Shown: piece after piece, positions 17,186 through 25,311 of the stretch | Position numbering within the stretch: position 1 is the first letter of the stretch | Layout of the letters: every line of letters starts with the position of its first letter | NCBI GenBank assembly: GCA_024401695.1 | Contig: JAKSKN010000013.1 | Location: 1 to 64,000, forward strand | Length of the DNA: 64,000 nucleotides | Direction of reading: 5' to 3' | Origin: Bacteroidales bacterium | Lineage (GTDB): Bacteria > Bacteroidota > Bacteroidia > Bacteroidales > UBA932 | The notes under the pieces: generated by a model | The model's database searches: none | What the model was told of the DNA's origin: nothing | The model's input: only the letters and a program-made list of their open reading frames with translations | Position numbers and translations under genes: made by a program

Positions 17186-18454
17186 ATGACTGTCGCATTC
17201 CTGACCCTCGGCTGCAAGCTCAACTACGCCGAGACTTCGACATACGAGCGCGGATTCAAAGCTGCAGGCCTCCAGGTCGTTCCCTGGAGCGCCAAAGCCG
17301 GCATCTACCTGATCAACACCTGTTCAGTCACCGCAACCTCAGATGCCAAGTCCCGCAACCTCATCCGCAAGGTCCATCGCATAAATCCCGACGCCATCAT
17401 CATCGTCACAGGCTGCTCGGCAGAACTCCGAAGGAAAGAAATCGAGAAGATCGAAGGAGTCACCAGGGTCTTCGGCTGCTACGAAAAACAGATCGTCGTC
17501 TCCGAGACCCTCTCCCTCTTACGTGTCCGAGGGTGGACACGGGTAGCCAGGGATGACTGCTCCGGACAATTTGCCGACGGGGTCTTCGCGGCGTATTCAA
17601 CCGGAGAGAGGACCAGGTCGTTCCTGAAGGTTCAGGACGGCTGCAACAACTTCTGCAAATACTGCACTGTGCCGTTTGCACGCGGCAGGAGCAGGAACGT
17701 ACCAATTTGCGAATGCGTGAAGATGGCAGAAGCGATAGCGGCGGACGGCGTGAAGGAGATAGTGCTGACCGGTGTGAATACAGGAGATTTCGGACGCACG
17801 ACGGGGGAAAGTTTCCTTGACCTGCTTAAGGCGCTGAACGGGGTTCAGGGCATCGAAAGATACAGGATATCAAGCATAGAGCCGAATCTGCTTACCGAAG
17901 AGACGATAGACTGGATTGCCTCGGGGACCAAGTTCCAGCCTCATTTCCATATTCCTCTGCAGACAGGCTGCGACTCACAGCTCGAAAGGATGGGAAGGCA
18001 CTATGACACTGCTTTCTTCGCCGCAAAGCTCGAATACATCAGGAAAGCTATGGAAGGCCCCGGCAAGCCGAAGGTGTTCTTCGGAATCGACGTAATGGTG
18101 GGACTTCCGGGCGAGACCGAGGAAAGATTCCTTCAGACCAAAGCTTTCATCGAAAGCGTCAGGCCTGCATTCATACACGTATTCCCGTACTCCAGAAGGC
18201 CGGGGACCCCTGCCGACCGGATGCCGGACCAGGTCAGTGAAGAGACAAAGAAACAGCGCGTTGCCGCCCTGGAAGAGCTGTGCGCACGGCTGAGTGCGGA
18301 ATTCCGTGAGGCCAACAAAGGCATTGCCGAAAGGGTTCTCTTCGAATCGACAAACAGGAAAGGCACGATGGAAGGATACACCGGAAACTATATCAGGGTC
18401 GAACACGCATATGACCCCGGACTCGTAAACAAACTGGTTGATATAATACTGTGA
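17186..18454 (+). CDS. mtaB: tRNA t6A37 methylthiotransferase MtaB
   Basis: MtaB adds a methylthio group to C2 of t6A37 in tRNA, using two 4Fe-4S clusters. The N-terminal MTTase domain has its three cysteines at C10 (LGCKLNYAE), C46 (NTCSVTA) and C77 (TGCSAEL). The radical SAM cluster is CNNFCKYC with C153, C157 and C160, followed by VPFARGRSR. A TRAM-like tail of about 70 residues closes the 422-residue protein. The GCKLN start and the RSR after the cluster separate MtaB from MiaB and RimO. Its substrate t6A is made with TsaD, encoded nearby. The stop overlaps the GTG start of recQ by four bases. Confidence 0.92.
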   Translation: MTVAFLTLGCKLNYAETSTYERGFKAAGLQVVPWSAKAGIYLINTCSVTATSDAKSRNLIRKVHRINPDAIIIVTGCSAELRRKEIEKIEGVTRVFGCYEKQIVVSETLSLLRVRGWTRVARDDCSGQFADGVFAAYSTGERTRSFLKVQDGCNNFCKYCTVPFARGRSRNVPICECVKMAEAIAADGVKEIVLTGVNTGDFGRTTGESFLDLLKALNGVQGIERYRISSIEPNLLTEETIDWIASGTKFQPHFHIPLQTGCDSQLERMGRHYDTAFFAAKLEYIRKAMEGPGKPKVFFGIDVMVGLPGETEERFLQTKAFIESVRPAFIHVFPYSRRPGTPADRMPDQVSEETKKQRVAALEELCARLSAEFREANKGIAERVLFESTNRKGTMEGYTGNYIRVEHAYDPGLVNKLVDIIL

Positions 18455-20307
18455 CACCGGAGGAGATACTGAAGCAATACTGGGGCTACGACAACTTCAG
18501 ACCGATGCAGCGGGAAATAATCGGCGCTGCATTGGAAGGTCGCGACGTGCTTGCGATCCTCCCCACAGGAGGCGGGAAGTCCGTATGCTTCCAGGTACCC
18601 GGGATGATGCGCGACGGTGTGACGCTTGTCATCACTCCCCTTATCGCCTTGATGAAAGACCAGGTACAAGGCCTCGAGCGCCGCGGTATAAAAGCTCTCG
18701 CGGTGCACGCAGGTATGAGCAGGCGCGAAGTGGACCTTACCCTGAACAACGCCGCATACGGCGACTTCAAGTTCCTTTATGTATCCCCCGAGCGTCTTGG
18801 CACAGAGCTCTTCCAATCCTATATCGACGTTCTGAACATAAGCTATATTGTCATAGACGAAGCGCACTGCATATCACAGTGGGGCTACGATTTCCGTCCC
18901 GATTACCTGCAGATCGCGGAGATCAGGAAGATAGTTGACGCACCCGTCATCGCACTCACCGCAACCGCAACGCCGGAAGTCGCAGAAGACATCATGGACA
19001 AACTTGCCTTCCGCGAAAAGCTTATGCTCAAAAGCGGATTCGAAAGACCGAACCTGTCCTACATCGTGCGCCGCACGCCGGACAAATCAGGGCAATTGCT
19101 TGAAGTCTGCAAGGGTGTCAAGGGTTCCGGCATCGTTTACCTGCGGCACCGCCGCAAATGTGAAGAGGTGGCGGCGATGCTGAGAGGCAATGGCATTTCC
19201 GCGTCCTTCTACCACGCCGGCCTCGGCACGGAGGCGCGCGCCGAGAGACAGGAAGCCTGGAGAAAGGGCGACATCCGCGTAATGGTCTGCACGAACGCCT
19301 TCGGTATGGGCATCGACAAGCCGGACGTACGCTTTGTAGTGCATCTGGAACTTACCGACAGTCCGGAGGCTTATTTCCAGGAAGCCGGACGGGCCGGACG
19401 CGACGGGCAGAGGTCGTATGCTGTCCTGCTGTGGGAAAGCAACGATGCCAAGCGTCTGCGTCAGGTCGGCGAACTATCCTTCCCTGACCCGGAATATATC
19501 GAGGACATTTACCACAAAATACACATAATCAACCAGATACCATACGAGAACGGAATGGGGCGGCAGCTCAAGTTCAATCTCGACGAATTTGCGGCACATT
19601 ACAAGCTCAACAAGGCATCGGTGCACTATGCGATGAAATATCTTCAGCAGTCCGGCCATATCACATATGCCGAGGACGTCGAGATATCAACCCAGGTGCG
19701 CATATCCGCAGACCGGGAGGCTTTATACGACATCGACCTTCCCGAGCCGGAGATGGTGACGCTGCTTGAGAGCCTGATGCGGGGATACACCGGCATTTTC
19801 TCATATCTGGTACCGGTGAATGAAGAGAAGCTGGCCTCGGCCTGCGGCACCACCGTGCCTATGCTGCGGCAGCTTCTTTACAAGCTGTCGCTCGAACACG
19901 TCATCCGCTATGTGCCTTGCGACCGCAGCAGCGTGGTATTCCTGCATCACAACCGGCTTATGCCGGGAAACGTCAACCTTCAGCTCGACAAGTATGAGTT
20001 CCTGAAGGAGAATGCGCGCAGACGAAGCGAAGCGATGATAGCATATGCATCGGAAGACGACCTTTGCCGTTCACGCTTCCTGCTGAAGTATTTTGGGCAG
20101 GAAGAGTCGGCGGACTGCGGGACCTGCGATGTATGCCGCTCGCACGCAGGCGATGCTGCAACCAAAAAGAAGATTTTGAAGTATTTCAAGGATAATCCGT
20201 CTGCGGACATCAGTGCGTTCAAGGCATTTCTGGTTGATCCGGCCAACGGGATGCCGGCAAATTCGGCTGCGGTGTACCGCAAGATGCTTGACGAAGGAGA
20301 ATTATGA
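18451..20307 (+). CDS. recQ: ATP-dependent DNA helicase RecQ
   Basis: A 3'-to-5' superfamily 2 helicase for recombination and replication-fork repair. The helicase core has the Walker A segment PTGGGKSVCFQVP, the DEAH box VIDEAHCISQWGYDFRPDY with the aromatic-rich loop, and the motif VI region QEAGRAGRDGQ. The zinc-binding part is visible as CRSRFLLKYFG followed by CGTCDVC. A winged-helix part and a short tail follow, but no full HRDC domain is apparent in the 618 residues. The start codon is GTG, overlapping the mtaB stop (GTGA), typical of translational coupling. The end overlaps the next gene as ATGA. Confidence 0.92.
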   Translation: MTPEEILKQYWGYDNFRPMQREIIGAALEGRDVLAILPTGGGKSVCFQVPGMMRDGVTLVITPLIALMKDQVQGLERRGIKALAVHAGMSRREVDLTLNNAAYGDFKFLYVSPERLGTELFQSYIDVLNISYIVIDEAHCISQWGYDFRPDYLQIAEIRKIVDAPVIALTATATPEVAEDIMDKLAFREKLMLKSGFERPNLSYIVRRTPDKSGQLLEVCKGVKGSGIVYLRHRRKCEEVAAMLRGNGISASFYHAGLGTEARAERQEAWRKGDIRVMVCTNAFGMGIDKPDVRFVVHLELTDSPEAYFQEAGRAGRDGQRSYAVLLWESNDAKRLRQVGELSFPDPEYIEDIYHKIHIINQIPYENGMGRQLKFNLDEFAAHYKLNKASVHYAMKYLQQSGHITYAEDVEISTQVRISADREALYDIDLPEPEMVTLLESLMRGYTGIFSYLVPVNEEKLASACGTTVPMLRQLLYKLSLEHVIRYVPCDRSSVVFLHHNRLMPGNVNLQLDKYEFLKENARRRSEAMIAYASEDDLCRSRFLLKYFGQEESADCGTCDVCRSHAGDAATKKKILKYFKDNPSADISAFKAFLVDPANGMPANSAAVYRKMLDEGEL

Positions 20308-21167
20308 AAGCAAAACTGACATTCCTGGGTACTGGTACATCCCAGGGCATACCTATCATAGGATGCGGGTGTCCGGTCTGCAGGTCGGCTGACCCGCGGG
20401 ACAGAAGGCTCCGCGCCTCCGCACTCGTGGAATACGGCGGGCTGACCATCCTGGTCGATGCCGGCCCCGACTTCCGCTACCAGCTGTTGAGGGCCGGAGT
20501 GTCCCATCTCGACGCAATACTGCTCACCCACAATCACAAGGACCACACGGGAGGACTCGACGACACCCGTTCCTTCAATCTGATAGAAGGGCACCCGTTG
20601 AACATCTTCTGCGAGCAGTATGTACTGGAGACCCTGCAGCGCGAATACTCCTACGTCTTCGCTGAGCCTAAATACCAGGGCGTGCCGGAATGGCATATGC
20701 ACGTCATCGATTCCTCACAGCCATTTGAAGTGCACTCCAACACGCAGGACGAAAGGCTTCAATGGCAGCACGGGGTCGGCTACCTCCACCTTCCGCCGGT
20801 CAATCCCCTGCCGGACACAGCAACGGTGATCCCTGTCCAGGGATGGCACCACAAGCAGAAAAAGCAGTCGGTCCTCGGATACCGTTTCGGCAACATAGCC
20901 TATCTCACCGACATCAACCTGATTGACGACAGCGAGATCGAGAAACTGCGCGGCGTGGAATACGTCACGCTCGGCTGCGTCAAGATCACCGCGCACCACG
21001 CACATCCTTCTCTCGAGGAATGTCTGCGCTTCTTCGAAAAGGTCGGTGCCCGCGAATCCTACATAACCCATATGTCGCATCTGCTCCCGTCCCACGCGGA
21101 ATTCGAAAAGATGCTCCCGCCCCACGTCCATCCCGCCTTCGACGGGCTTGTGTTGACAAGCGAGTAA
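20304..21167 (+). CDS. MBL-fold metallo-hydrolase (PhnP-like)
   Basis: A 287-residue metallo-beta-lactamase fold protein with the metal motif LTHNHKDHTGG (H76, H78, D80, H81) and later histidines in GCVKITAHHAHPSLEE and ITHMSH. The N-terminus reads LGTGTSQGIPIIGCGCPVC, with cysteines C21, C23 and C26 of the structural zinc site found in PhnP-type cyclic phosphodiesterases. Proteins of this group in Bacteroidetes are not biochemically assigned, so only a phosphodiesterase-like hydrolase is proposed. It overlaps recQ by four bases and is the last gene of the run that starts at tamB. Confidence 0.87.
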   Translation: MKAKLTFLGTGTSQGIPIIGCGCPVCRSADPRDRRLRASALVEYGGLTILVDAGPDFRYQLLRAGVSHLDAILLTHNHKDHTGGLDDTRSFNLIEGHPLNIFCEQYVLETLQREYSYVFAEPKYQGVPEWHMHVIDSSQPFEVHSNTQDERLQWQHGVGYLHLPPVNPLPDTATVIPVQGWHHKQKKQSVLGYRFGNIAYLTDINLIDDSEIEKLRGVEYVTLGCVKITAHHAHPSLEECLRFFEKVGARESYITHMSHLLPSHAEFEKMLPPHVHPAFDGLVLTSE

Positions 21168-21182
21168 ATCACTGATTATTAC

Positions 21183-21190
21183 TATATTTG
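21183..21190 (+). promoter_or_regulatory. Promoter -7 box (TATATTTG) of the GH5 gene
   Basis: TATATTTG matches TAnnTTTG and ends seven bases before the ATG at 21198, so the message should start at or beside the start codon. This separates the GH5 gene from the preceding run. Confidence 0.65.
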
Positions 21191-21197
21191 CAACAAT

Positions 21198-22508
21198 ATG
21201 AAAAAACTGATAACATTTTTATCCATCATCGCCATCGTAGCAGCCATTGCCGCCTGCGAGAAGAAAGTACCTGATTTCGTGCCGCAAAAACAGGATCAGG
21301 GCCAACAAAAAGACAAGGACAAGGATAAAGACAAGGAGCCGACGCAGCCGGTACCTCTGTCAAAGGATTTCATAAGTGCCGGAAAGGTCATTGCCGAGAT
21401 GGGAGCAGGCTGGAACCTCGGCAACACGTTGGACGCAAACTCGGGAGACACCACCAATATGTGGATCGAGTGCTGGGGACCGCACGGAATCGAAGATTAC
21501 GAGAAGGCCTGGGGCCAGGTTCCTGCCACCCGGGAACTTTTCCATATGATGCGCGAGGCAGGTTTCCGCACCATCCGCGTTCCGGTGACCTGGTATCCGC
21601 ATATGGGAACGGATTTCGATTTCACCGGACACCAGCCGGTCTGGTATCCTTCCGTCAATCCGTTGGGGTATACCGTGGACGAGGATTGGATGGCCAGGGT
21701 CAAGCAGGTCGTGGATGACGTGCTCGCGGAAGATATGTACTGCATAATCAACGTCCACCACGATACAGGCACCGCAAATACGCACTGGCTGGTCGCCAGC
21801 GAAGAGAACTATGCAGTCAGCAAAGACCGTTTCACAGGCCTGTGGAAGCAGATCGCCACTACGTTCAAGGACTACGACAACCGCCTTATGTTCGAAGGAT
21901 ACAACGAGATGACTGACGACGCCGACTCCTGGTGCTTTGCCTCCTTCGGCACGCCGGGGAATTACGATGAGGGAATGGCCACGTCTGCCTACAATGCCAT
22001 CAACTCATACGCACAGGATTTCGTGAAAACGGTCAGGGAAAGCGGAGGCAACAACGACAAGAGGAATCTCATTGTGAATACATACGCAGCCTGCAGCGGC
22101 GACGGCAACTGGAACAGTCATCTGAAAGACCCTCTCATACGGATGAAGCTTCCTGAAGACCCGGCAACGGACCATCTGATGCTGCAGGTTCATTATTATC
22201 CGTCATTCAAGGCAAACGATGACTACGAAGGCAGTGTCAAGACCTTCATCAAGAATCTGGACGAGAACCTTGCATCGAAGGGTGCGCCTGTGATCATCGG
22301 GGAATGGGGCGTGTCAGACACTTCAGAGATAAGGTATGACCAGAACAATTCGAAATTCATCAAATTCGCAGAGTTCTTCGTAAAGACGGCCAAGGCACAC
22401 AATATGGCCACGATCTATTGGATGGGCATCACCGACGGCAGCGACCGTGCCGTTCCGAAATTCACCCAGCCCGACCTCAAGGACGCCATCATCAGTGGAG
22501 CACAATAG
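21198..22508 (+). CDS. Glycoside hydrolase family 5 lipoprotein (endo-beta-glucanase type)
   Basis: A surface or periplasmic endoglycanase, probably acting on cellulose-like or mixed beta-glucans. Signal MKKLITFLSIIAIVAAIAAC gives a lipobox AIAAC, followed by a Lys-Asp repeat linker (KDKDKDKDKE) and Pro-rich spacer. The GH5 barrel follows: MGAGWNLGNTLDAN near the start, FRTIRVPVTWYPH, YCIINVHHDTG, the acid/base E237 in FEGYNEM, and the nucleophile E369 in IIGEWGVSD. Both catalytic glutamates are present and the 436-residue length fits a single catalytic domain without a carbohydrate-binding module. The subfamily cannot be told with certainty by eye. Confidence 0.9.
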   Translation: MKKLITFLSIIAIVAAIAACEKKVPDFVPQKQDQGQQKDKDKDKDKEPTQPVPLSKDFISAGKVIAEMGAGWNLGNTLDANSGDTTNMWIECWGPHGIEDYEKAWGQVPATRELFHMMREAGFRTIRVPVTWYPHMGTDFDFTGHQPVWYPSVNPLGYTVDEDWMARVKQVVDDVLAEDMYCIINVHHDTGTANTHWLVASEENYAVSKDRFTGLWKQIATTFKDYDNRLMFEGYNEMTDDADSWCFASFGTPGNYDEGMATSAYNAINSYAQDFVKTVRESGGNNDKRNLIVNTYAACSGDGNWNSHLKDPLIRMKLPEDPATDHLMLQVHYYPSFKANDDYEGSVKTFIKNLDENLASKGAPVIIGEWGVSDTSEIRYDQNNSKFIKFAEFFVKTAKAHNMATIYWMGITDGSDRAVPKFTQPDLKDAIISGAQ

Positions 22509-22589
22509 AGCCTCCATCACGCCCTGCTGCCGCTGCGAAGCTCTGCTCACTTGTGTTCTGTGGAAGTAACTGATATAACAATAATTACG

Positions 22590-22626
22590 CGAAATGACCC
22601 CTCTGAATTTCGTGGGGGTCATTTCG
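22590..22626. terminator. Hairpin after the GH5 gene
   Basis: CGAAATGACCCC (22590-22601) pairs with GGGGTCATTTCG (22615-22626) around a 13-base loop that contains GAATTT, with T-rich sequence after it. It can end the GH5 transcript. The loop GAATTT and the C-rich/G-rich arms resemble the hairpins at 5457 and 8788, but similarity is weak. Confidence 0.7.
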
Positions 22627-22681
22627 TTTATTTTATTGAGTTATAGCAACTTGCTCAGAACGGAGGCAATAAGATATAAAG

Positions 22682-22729
22682 AAAGAGGATGACCTCAAAG
22701 TCTCTAGGACTTTTTAGATCACCCTCTTT
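22682..22729 (-). terminator. Terminator of pckA, with a nested inner hairpin
   Basis: On the minus strand AAAGAGGGTGATCT (22729-22716) pairs with AGGTCATCCTCTTT (22695-22682) over 14 pairs, two of them G-U. Inside, AAAGTC and GACTTT form a second stem. A T-rich run follows in the direction of pckA transcription. Confidence 0.7.
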
Positions 22730-22756
22730 TAATTCAGCGACTGAGGTCGCGTCAGA

Positions 22757-24364
22757 CTAAAGCTGAGGGCCGGCGGCTACAAGTGCCTTGCCTGCCTCGT
22801 TGCTCTCGTACTTGTGGAAGTTCTTGATGAAGCGGCCTGAAAGGTCCTTTGCCTTCTCTTCCCACTCTGCAGCATTTGCATAGGTGTCACGAGGATCAAG
22901 GATCTTGGTGTCAACACCCTTGAGCTCGGTAGGAACCTCGAAGTTGAAGAAAGGAATCTGCTTGGTAGGAGCCTTGTCGATGCTGCCGTCGAGGATAGCG
23001 TCGATGATGCCACGGGTGTCGCGGATTGAGATACGCTTGCCGGTACCGTTCCAGCCGGTATTAACAAGGTATGCCTTGGCACCGCTCTTTTCCATACGCT
23101 TTACGAGTTCCTCGGCATACTTTGTAGGATGGAGCTCGAGGAATGCCTGGCCGAAGCATGCGGAGAAGGTAGGAGTAGGCTCTGTGATACCGCGCTCTGT
23201 ACCTGCAAGCTTGGCGGTGAAGCCGCTGAGGAAGTAGTACTTGCACTGCTCAGGGGTGAGGATGGACACTGGAGGAAGTACTCCGAATGCATCTGCTGAG
23301 AGGAAGATGACCTGCTTTGCTGCAGGGCCCTGGCTGTATGGACGGACGATCTTGTTGATGTGGTAGATAGGATAGCTTACGCGGGTGTTCTCGGTAACGC
23401 TCTTGTCGGCGAAATCGATCTTGCCCTCAGCGTCAACGGTAACGTTCTCGAGGAGAGCGTCGCGACGGATTGCGTTGTAGATATCTGGCTCTGACTCCTT
23501 GTCGAGGTTGATGACCTTTGCGTAGCAGCCGCCTTCGAAGTTGAAGACGCCCTCGTCATCCCAGCCGTGCTCGTCGTCACCGATGAGGAGACGCTTAGGG
23601 TCGGTTGAAAGGGTGGTCTTGCCGGTGCCTGAGAGGCCGAAGAAGATGGCGGTGTTCTCGCCGTTCATATCGGTGTTGGCAGAGCAGTGCATTGCAGCGA
23701 TGCCCTTGAGTGGAAGATAGTAGTTCATCATAGAGAAGAGACCCTTCTTCATCTCACCGCCGTACCAGGTGTTGAGGATAACCTGCTCTTTGCTTGTAAC
23801 GTTGAAAGCAACGCAGGTGTCGGTGCGGAGACCGAGTTCCTTGTAGTTCTCAACCTTGGCCTTTGATGCGCAGTAAACTACGAAATCAGGCTCCTGGTCA
23901 AACTCTGCCTGGTTCTGAGGACGGATGAACATATTGGTGACGAAGTGTGCCTGCCATGCAACCTCCATGATGAAGCGAACCTTCATACGGGTGTCCTTGT
24001 GTGTACCGCAGAAACCATCGACCACGAAGAGGCGCTTGTCGCTGAGCTGGCTTACAGCAAGCTTCTTGACCTCTTTCCAAACCTTCTCAGACATCTCGTG
24101 GTTGTCATTAGGATAGCCCTCTGAGTTCCACCATACGGTGTTCTTTGAGTTCTTGTCCATCACGATGTACTTGTCCTTAGGGGAGCGGCCGGTATAAACG
24201 CCAGTCATGACGTTGATTGCGCCAAGTTCAGTTACCTGACCCTTGTCGAAGCCCTCAAGCTCAGGCTTGGTTTCCTCATTGTAAAGTACTTCGTAAGAAG
24301 GATTGTAAAGAACCTCGGAGGTACCTTTGATGCCATACTGGCAAAGTTTGATTTTTGATGACAT
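22757..24364 (-). CDS. pckA: Phosphoenolpyruvate carboxykinase (ATP)
   Basis: Catalyses oxaloacetate + ATP to PEP + CO2 + ADP; in gut Bacteroidales it often runs in the carboxylating direction toward succinate. The 535-residue protein has the ATP-type P-loop [11 protein letters not shown] near residue 240, preceded by [18 protein letters not shown], and followed by [21 protein letters not shown]. The early [10 protein letters not shown] and the RVSYPIYHI segments are also family marks. Its codon use (repeated GAG, AAG, CTC) looks like that of a highly expressed gene. A promoter box lies about 80 bases upstream and a hairpin terminator 28 bases downstream, so it is a single-gene transcript. 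Confidence 0.96.
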   Translation of the reverse strand: MSSKIKLCQYGIKGTSEVLYNPSYEVLYNEETKPELEGFDKGQVTELGAINVMTGVYTGRSPKDKYIVMDKNSKNTVWWNSEGYPNDNHEMSEKVWKEVKKLAVSQLSDKRLFVVDGFCGTHKDTRMKVRFIMEVAWQAHFVTNMFIRPQNQAEFDQEPDFVVYCASKAKVENYKELGLRTDTCVAFNVTSKEQVILNTWYGGEMKKGLFSMMNYYLPLKGIAAMHCSANTDMNGENTAIFFGLSGTGKTTLSTDPKRLLIGDDEHGWDDEGVFNFEGGCYAKVINLDKESEPDIYNAIRRDALLENVTVDAEGKIDFADKSVTENTRVSYPIYHINKIVRPYSQGPAAKQVIFLSADAFGVLPPVSILTPEQCKYYFLSGFTAKLAGTERGITEPTPTFSACFGQAFLELHPTKYAEELVKRMEKSGAKAYLVNTGWNGTGKRISIRDTRGIIDAILDGSIDKAPTKQIPFFNFEVPTELKGVDTKILDPRDTYANAAEWEEKAKDLSGRFIKNFHKYESNEAGKALVAAGPQL

Positions 24365-24446
24365 AATATTATAGATTTAAGATAATTTCCTGCTACTGTT
24401 TTCCTGCAAAATCCGAGCCGTTTACAAGCCCTTTTTTCAGGCGTCG

Positions 24447-24497
24447 CAAATTTAGTATAAATTTGTCAATAGTCCAATGTATTTTTTTGTAAATTTG
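24447..24497. promoter_or_regulatory. Divergent promoter boxes for pckA and the radical SAM gene
   Basis: On the minus strand TAAATTTG (24454-24447) fits the pckA -7 box, leaving a leader of roughly 75 bases. On the plus strand TAAATTTG (24490-24497) ends eight bases before the radical SAM ATG at 24506. A second plus-strand copy lies near 24463. The 141-base gap holds no other feature that I can name. Confidence 0.55.
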
Positions 24498-24505
24498 CCC
24501 CTGCT

Positions 24506-25261
24506 ATGATAAGGGAAGAAACAGTTTTCGGGCCGATAAAATCGCGCCGCCTGGGCACCTCGCTCGGCATAAACCTGCTGCCCACGAAGGGCAAGTTCTG
24601 CAATTTTGACTGCATCTACTGCGAATGCGGATGGAACAGGGACGGACGTGACGACACCAGGCTGCCTTCGGCTGCGGAAGTGCGCCGGGCTCTCGAAGAC
24701 AAACTCGCCGAACTGCTTCTGGACGGCACCCGGCTCGACTCCATCACCTTCAGCGGCGACGGCGAGGGTACCCTGAATCCGGAATTCCCACGTATAATCG
24801 ACGACACCCTCCGGCTGCGCGACGCCTATTGTCCGGAAGCAAGGATTTCCGTCCTGTCCAACGCCACCCGCGTCCATATCCCGGAAGTATTCGAGGCGTT
24901 GCAAAAGGTCGACAATCCCATTATGAAAATAGATGCTCCAAGCAATGAGCTCATCGCCAGGATCAACAAGCCGGCCCCGGGCTACGACCTCGCAAGGGTG
25001 ATTGACGGGCTTCGCCGCTTCAATGGGAATTTCATCCTTCAGACAATGTTCCTGCGCAGCTCGGACTATGATTCCTCTGAGCCGGCAGCAGTGGCAGCGT
25101 GGATGGATATCGTGCGCGACCTGCACCCGCGCGAGGTGATGGTCTACACCATAGACCGCGAGACGCCTCAGGAGGGATTGCAAAAGTTCTCCGTAGAAGA
25201 AATGAGGAATCTCGTAAAACCACTGATCGATGAAGGATTTTCCGTGCAGATAAGGGGATAA
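24506..25261 (+). CDS. Radical SAM protein (COG0731-like)
   Basis: A 251-residue radical SAM enzyme with the cluster motif CNFDCIYCECGW (C32, C36, C39) close to the N-terminus, preceded by the phrase FGPIKSRRLGTSLGINLLP that marks the COG0731 group related to wyosine-base synthesis enzymes. Later segments are ITFSGDGEGTLNPEFP, in which the GDGE binds the SAM amino group, and ISVLSNATRVHIPEV. There are no extra C-terminal cysteine clusters. The substrate in bacteria is unknown. A promoter box eight bases before the ATG suggests a leaderless message. The next gene has its own promoter. Confidence 0.85.
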   Translation: MIREETVFGPIKSRRLGTSLGINLLPTKGKFCNFDCIYCECGWNRDGRDDTRLPSAAEVRRALEDKLAELLLDGTRLDSITFSGDGEGTLNPEFPRIIDDTLRLRDAYCPEARISVLSNATRVHIPEVFEALQKVDNPIMKIDAPSNELIARINKPAPGYDLARVIDGLRRFNGNFILQTMFLRSSDYDSSEPAAVAAWMDIVRDLHPREVMVYTIDRETPQEGLQKFSVEEMRNLVKPLIDEGFSVQIRG

Positions 25262-25274
25262 AAAAAATATATGC

Positions 25275-25282
25275 TATATTTG
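25275..25282 (+). promoter_or_regulatory. Promoter -7 box (TATATTTG) of the acyl ligase-ACP-oxoamine synthase gene
   Basis: TATATTTG matches TAnnTTTG and lies 29 bases before the ATG at 25312, which leaves a short AT-rich leader of some 20-25 bases. Confidence 0.6.
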
Positions 25283-25311
25283 CACGCTTGTTATAAAGTA
25301 CAAAACCTAAT

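Noticed and set aside
21312-21350. Short AAGGAC-type repeat in the GH5 gene considered as a mobile or CRISPR-like repeat
   Set aside because: It encodes a Lys-Asp linker after the lipobox; such linkers are common in Bacteroidetes surface lipoproteins.
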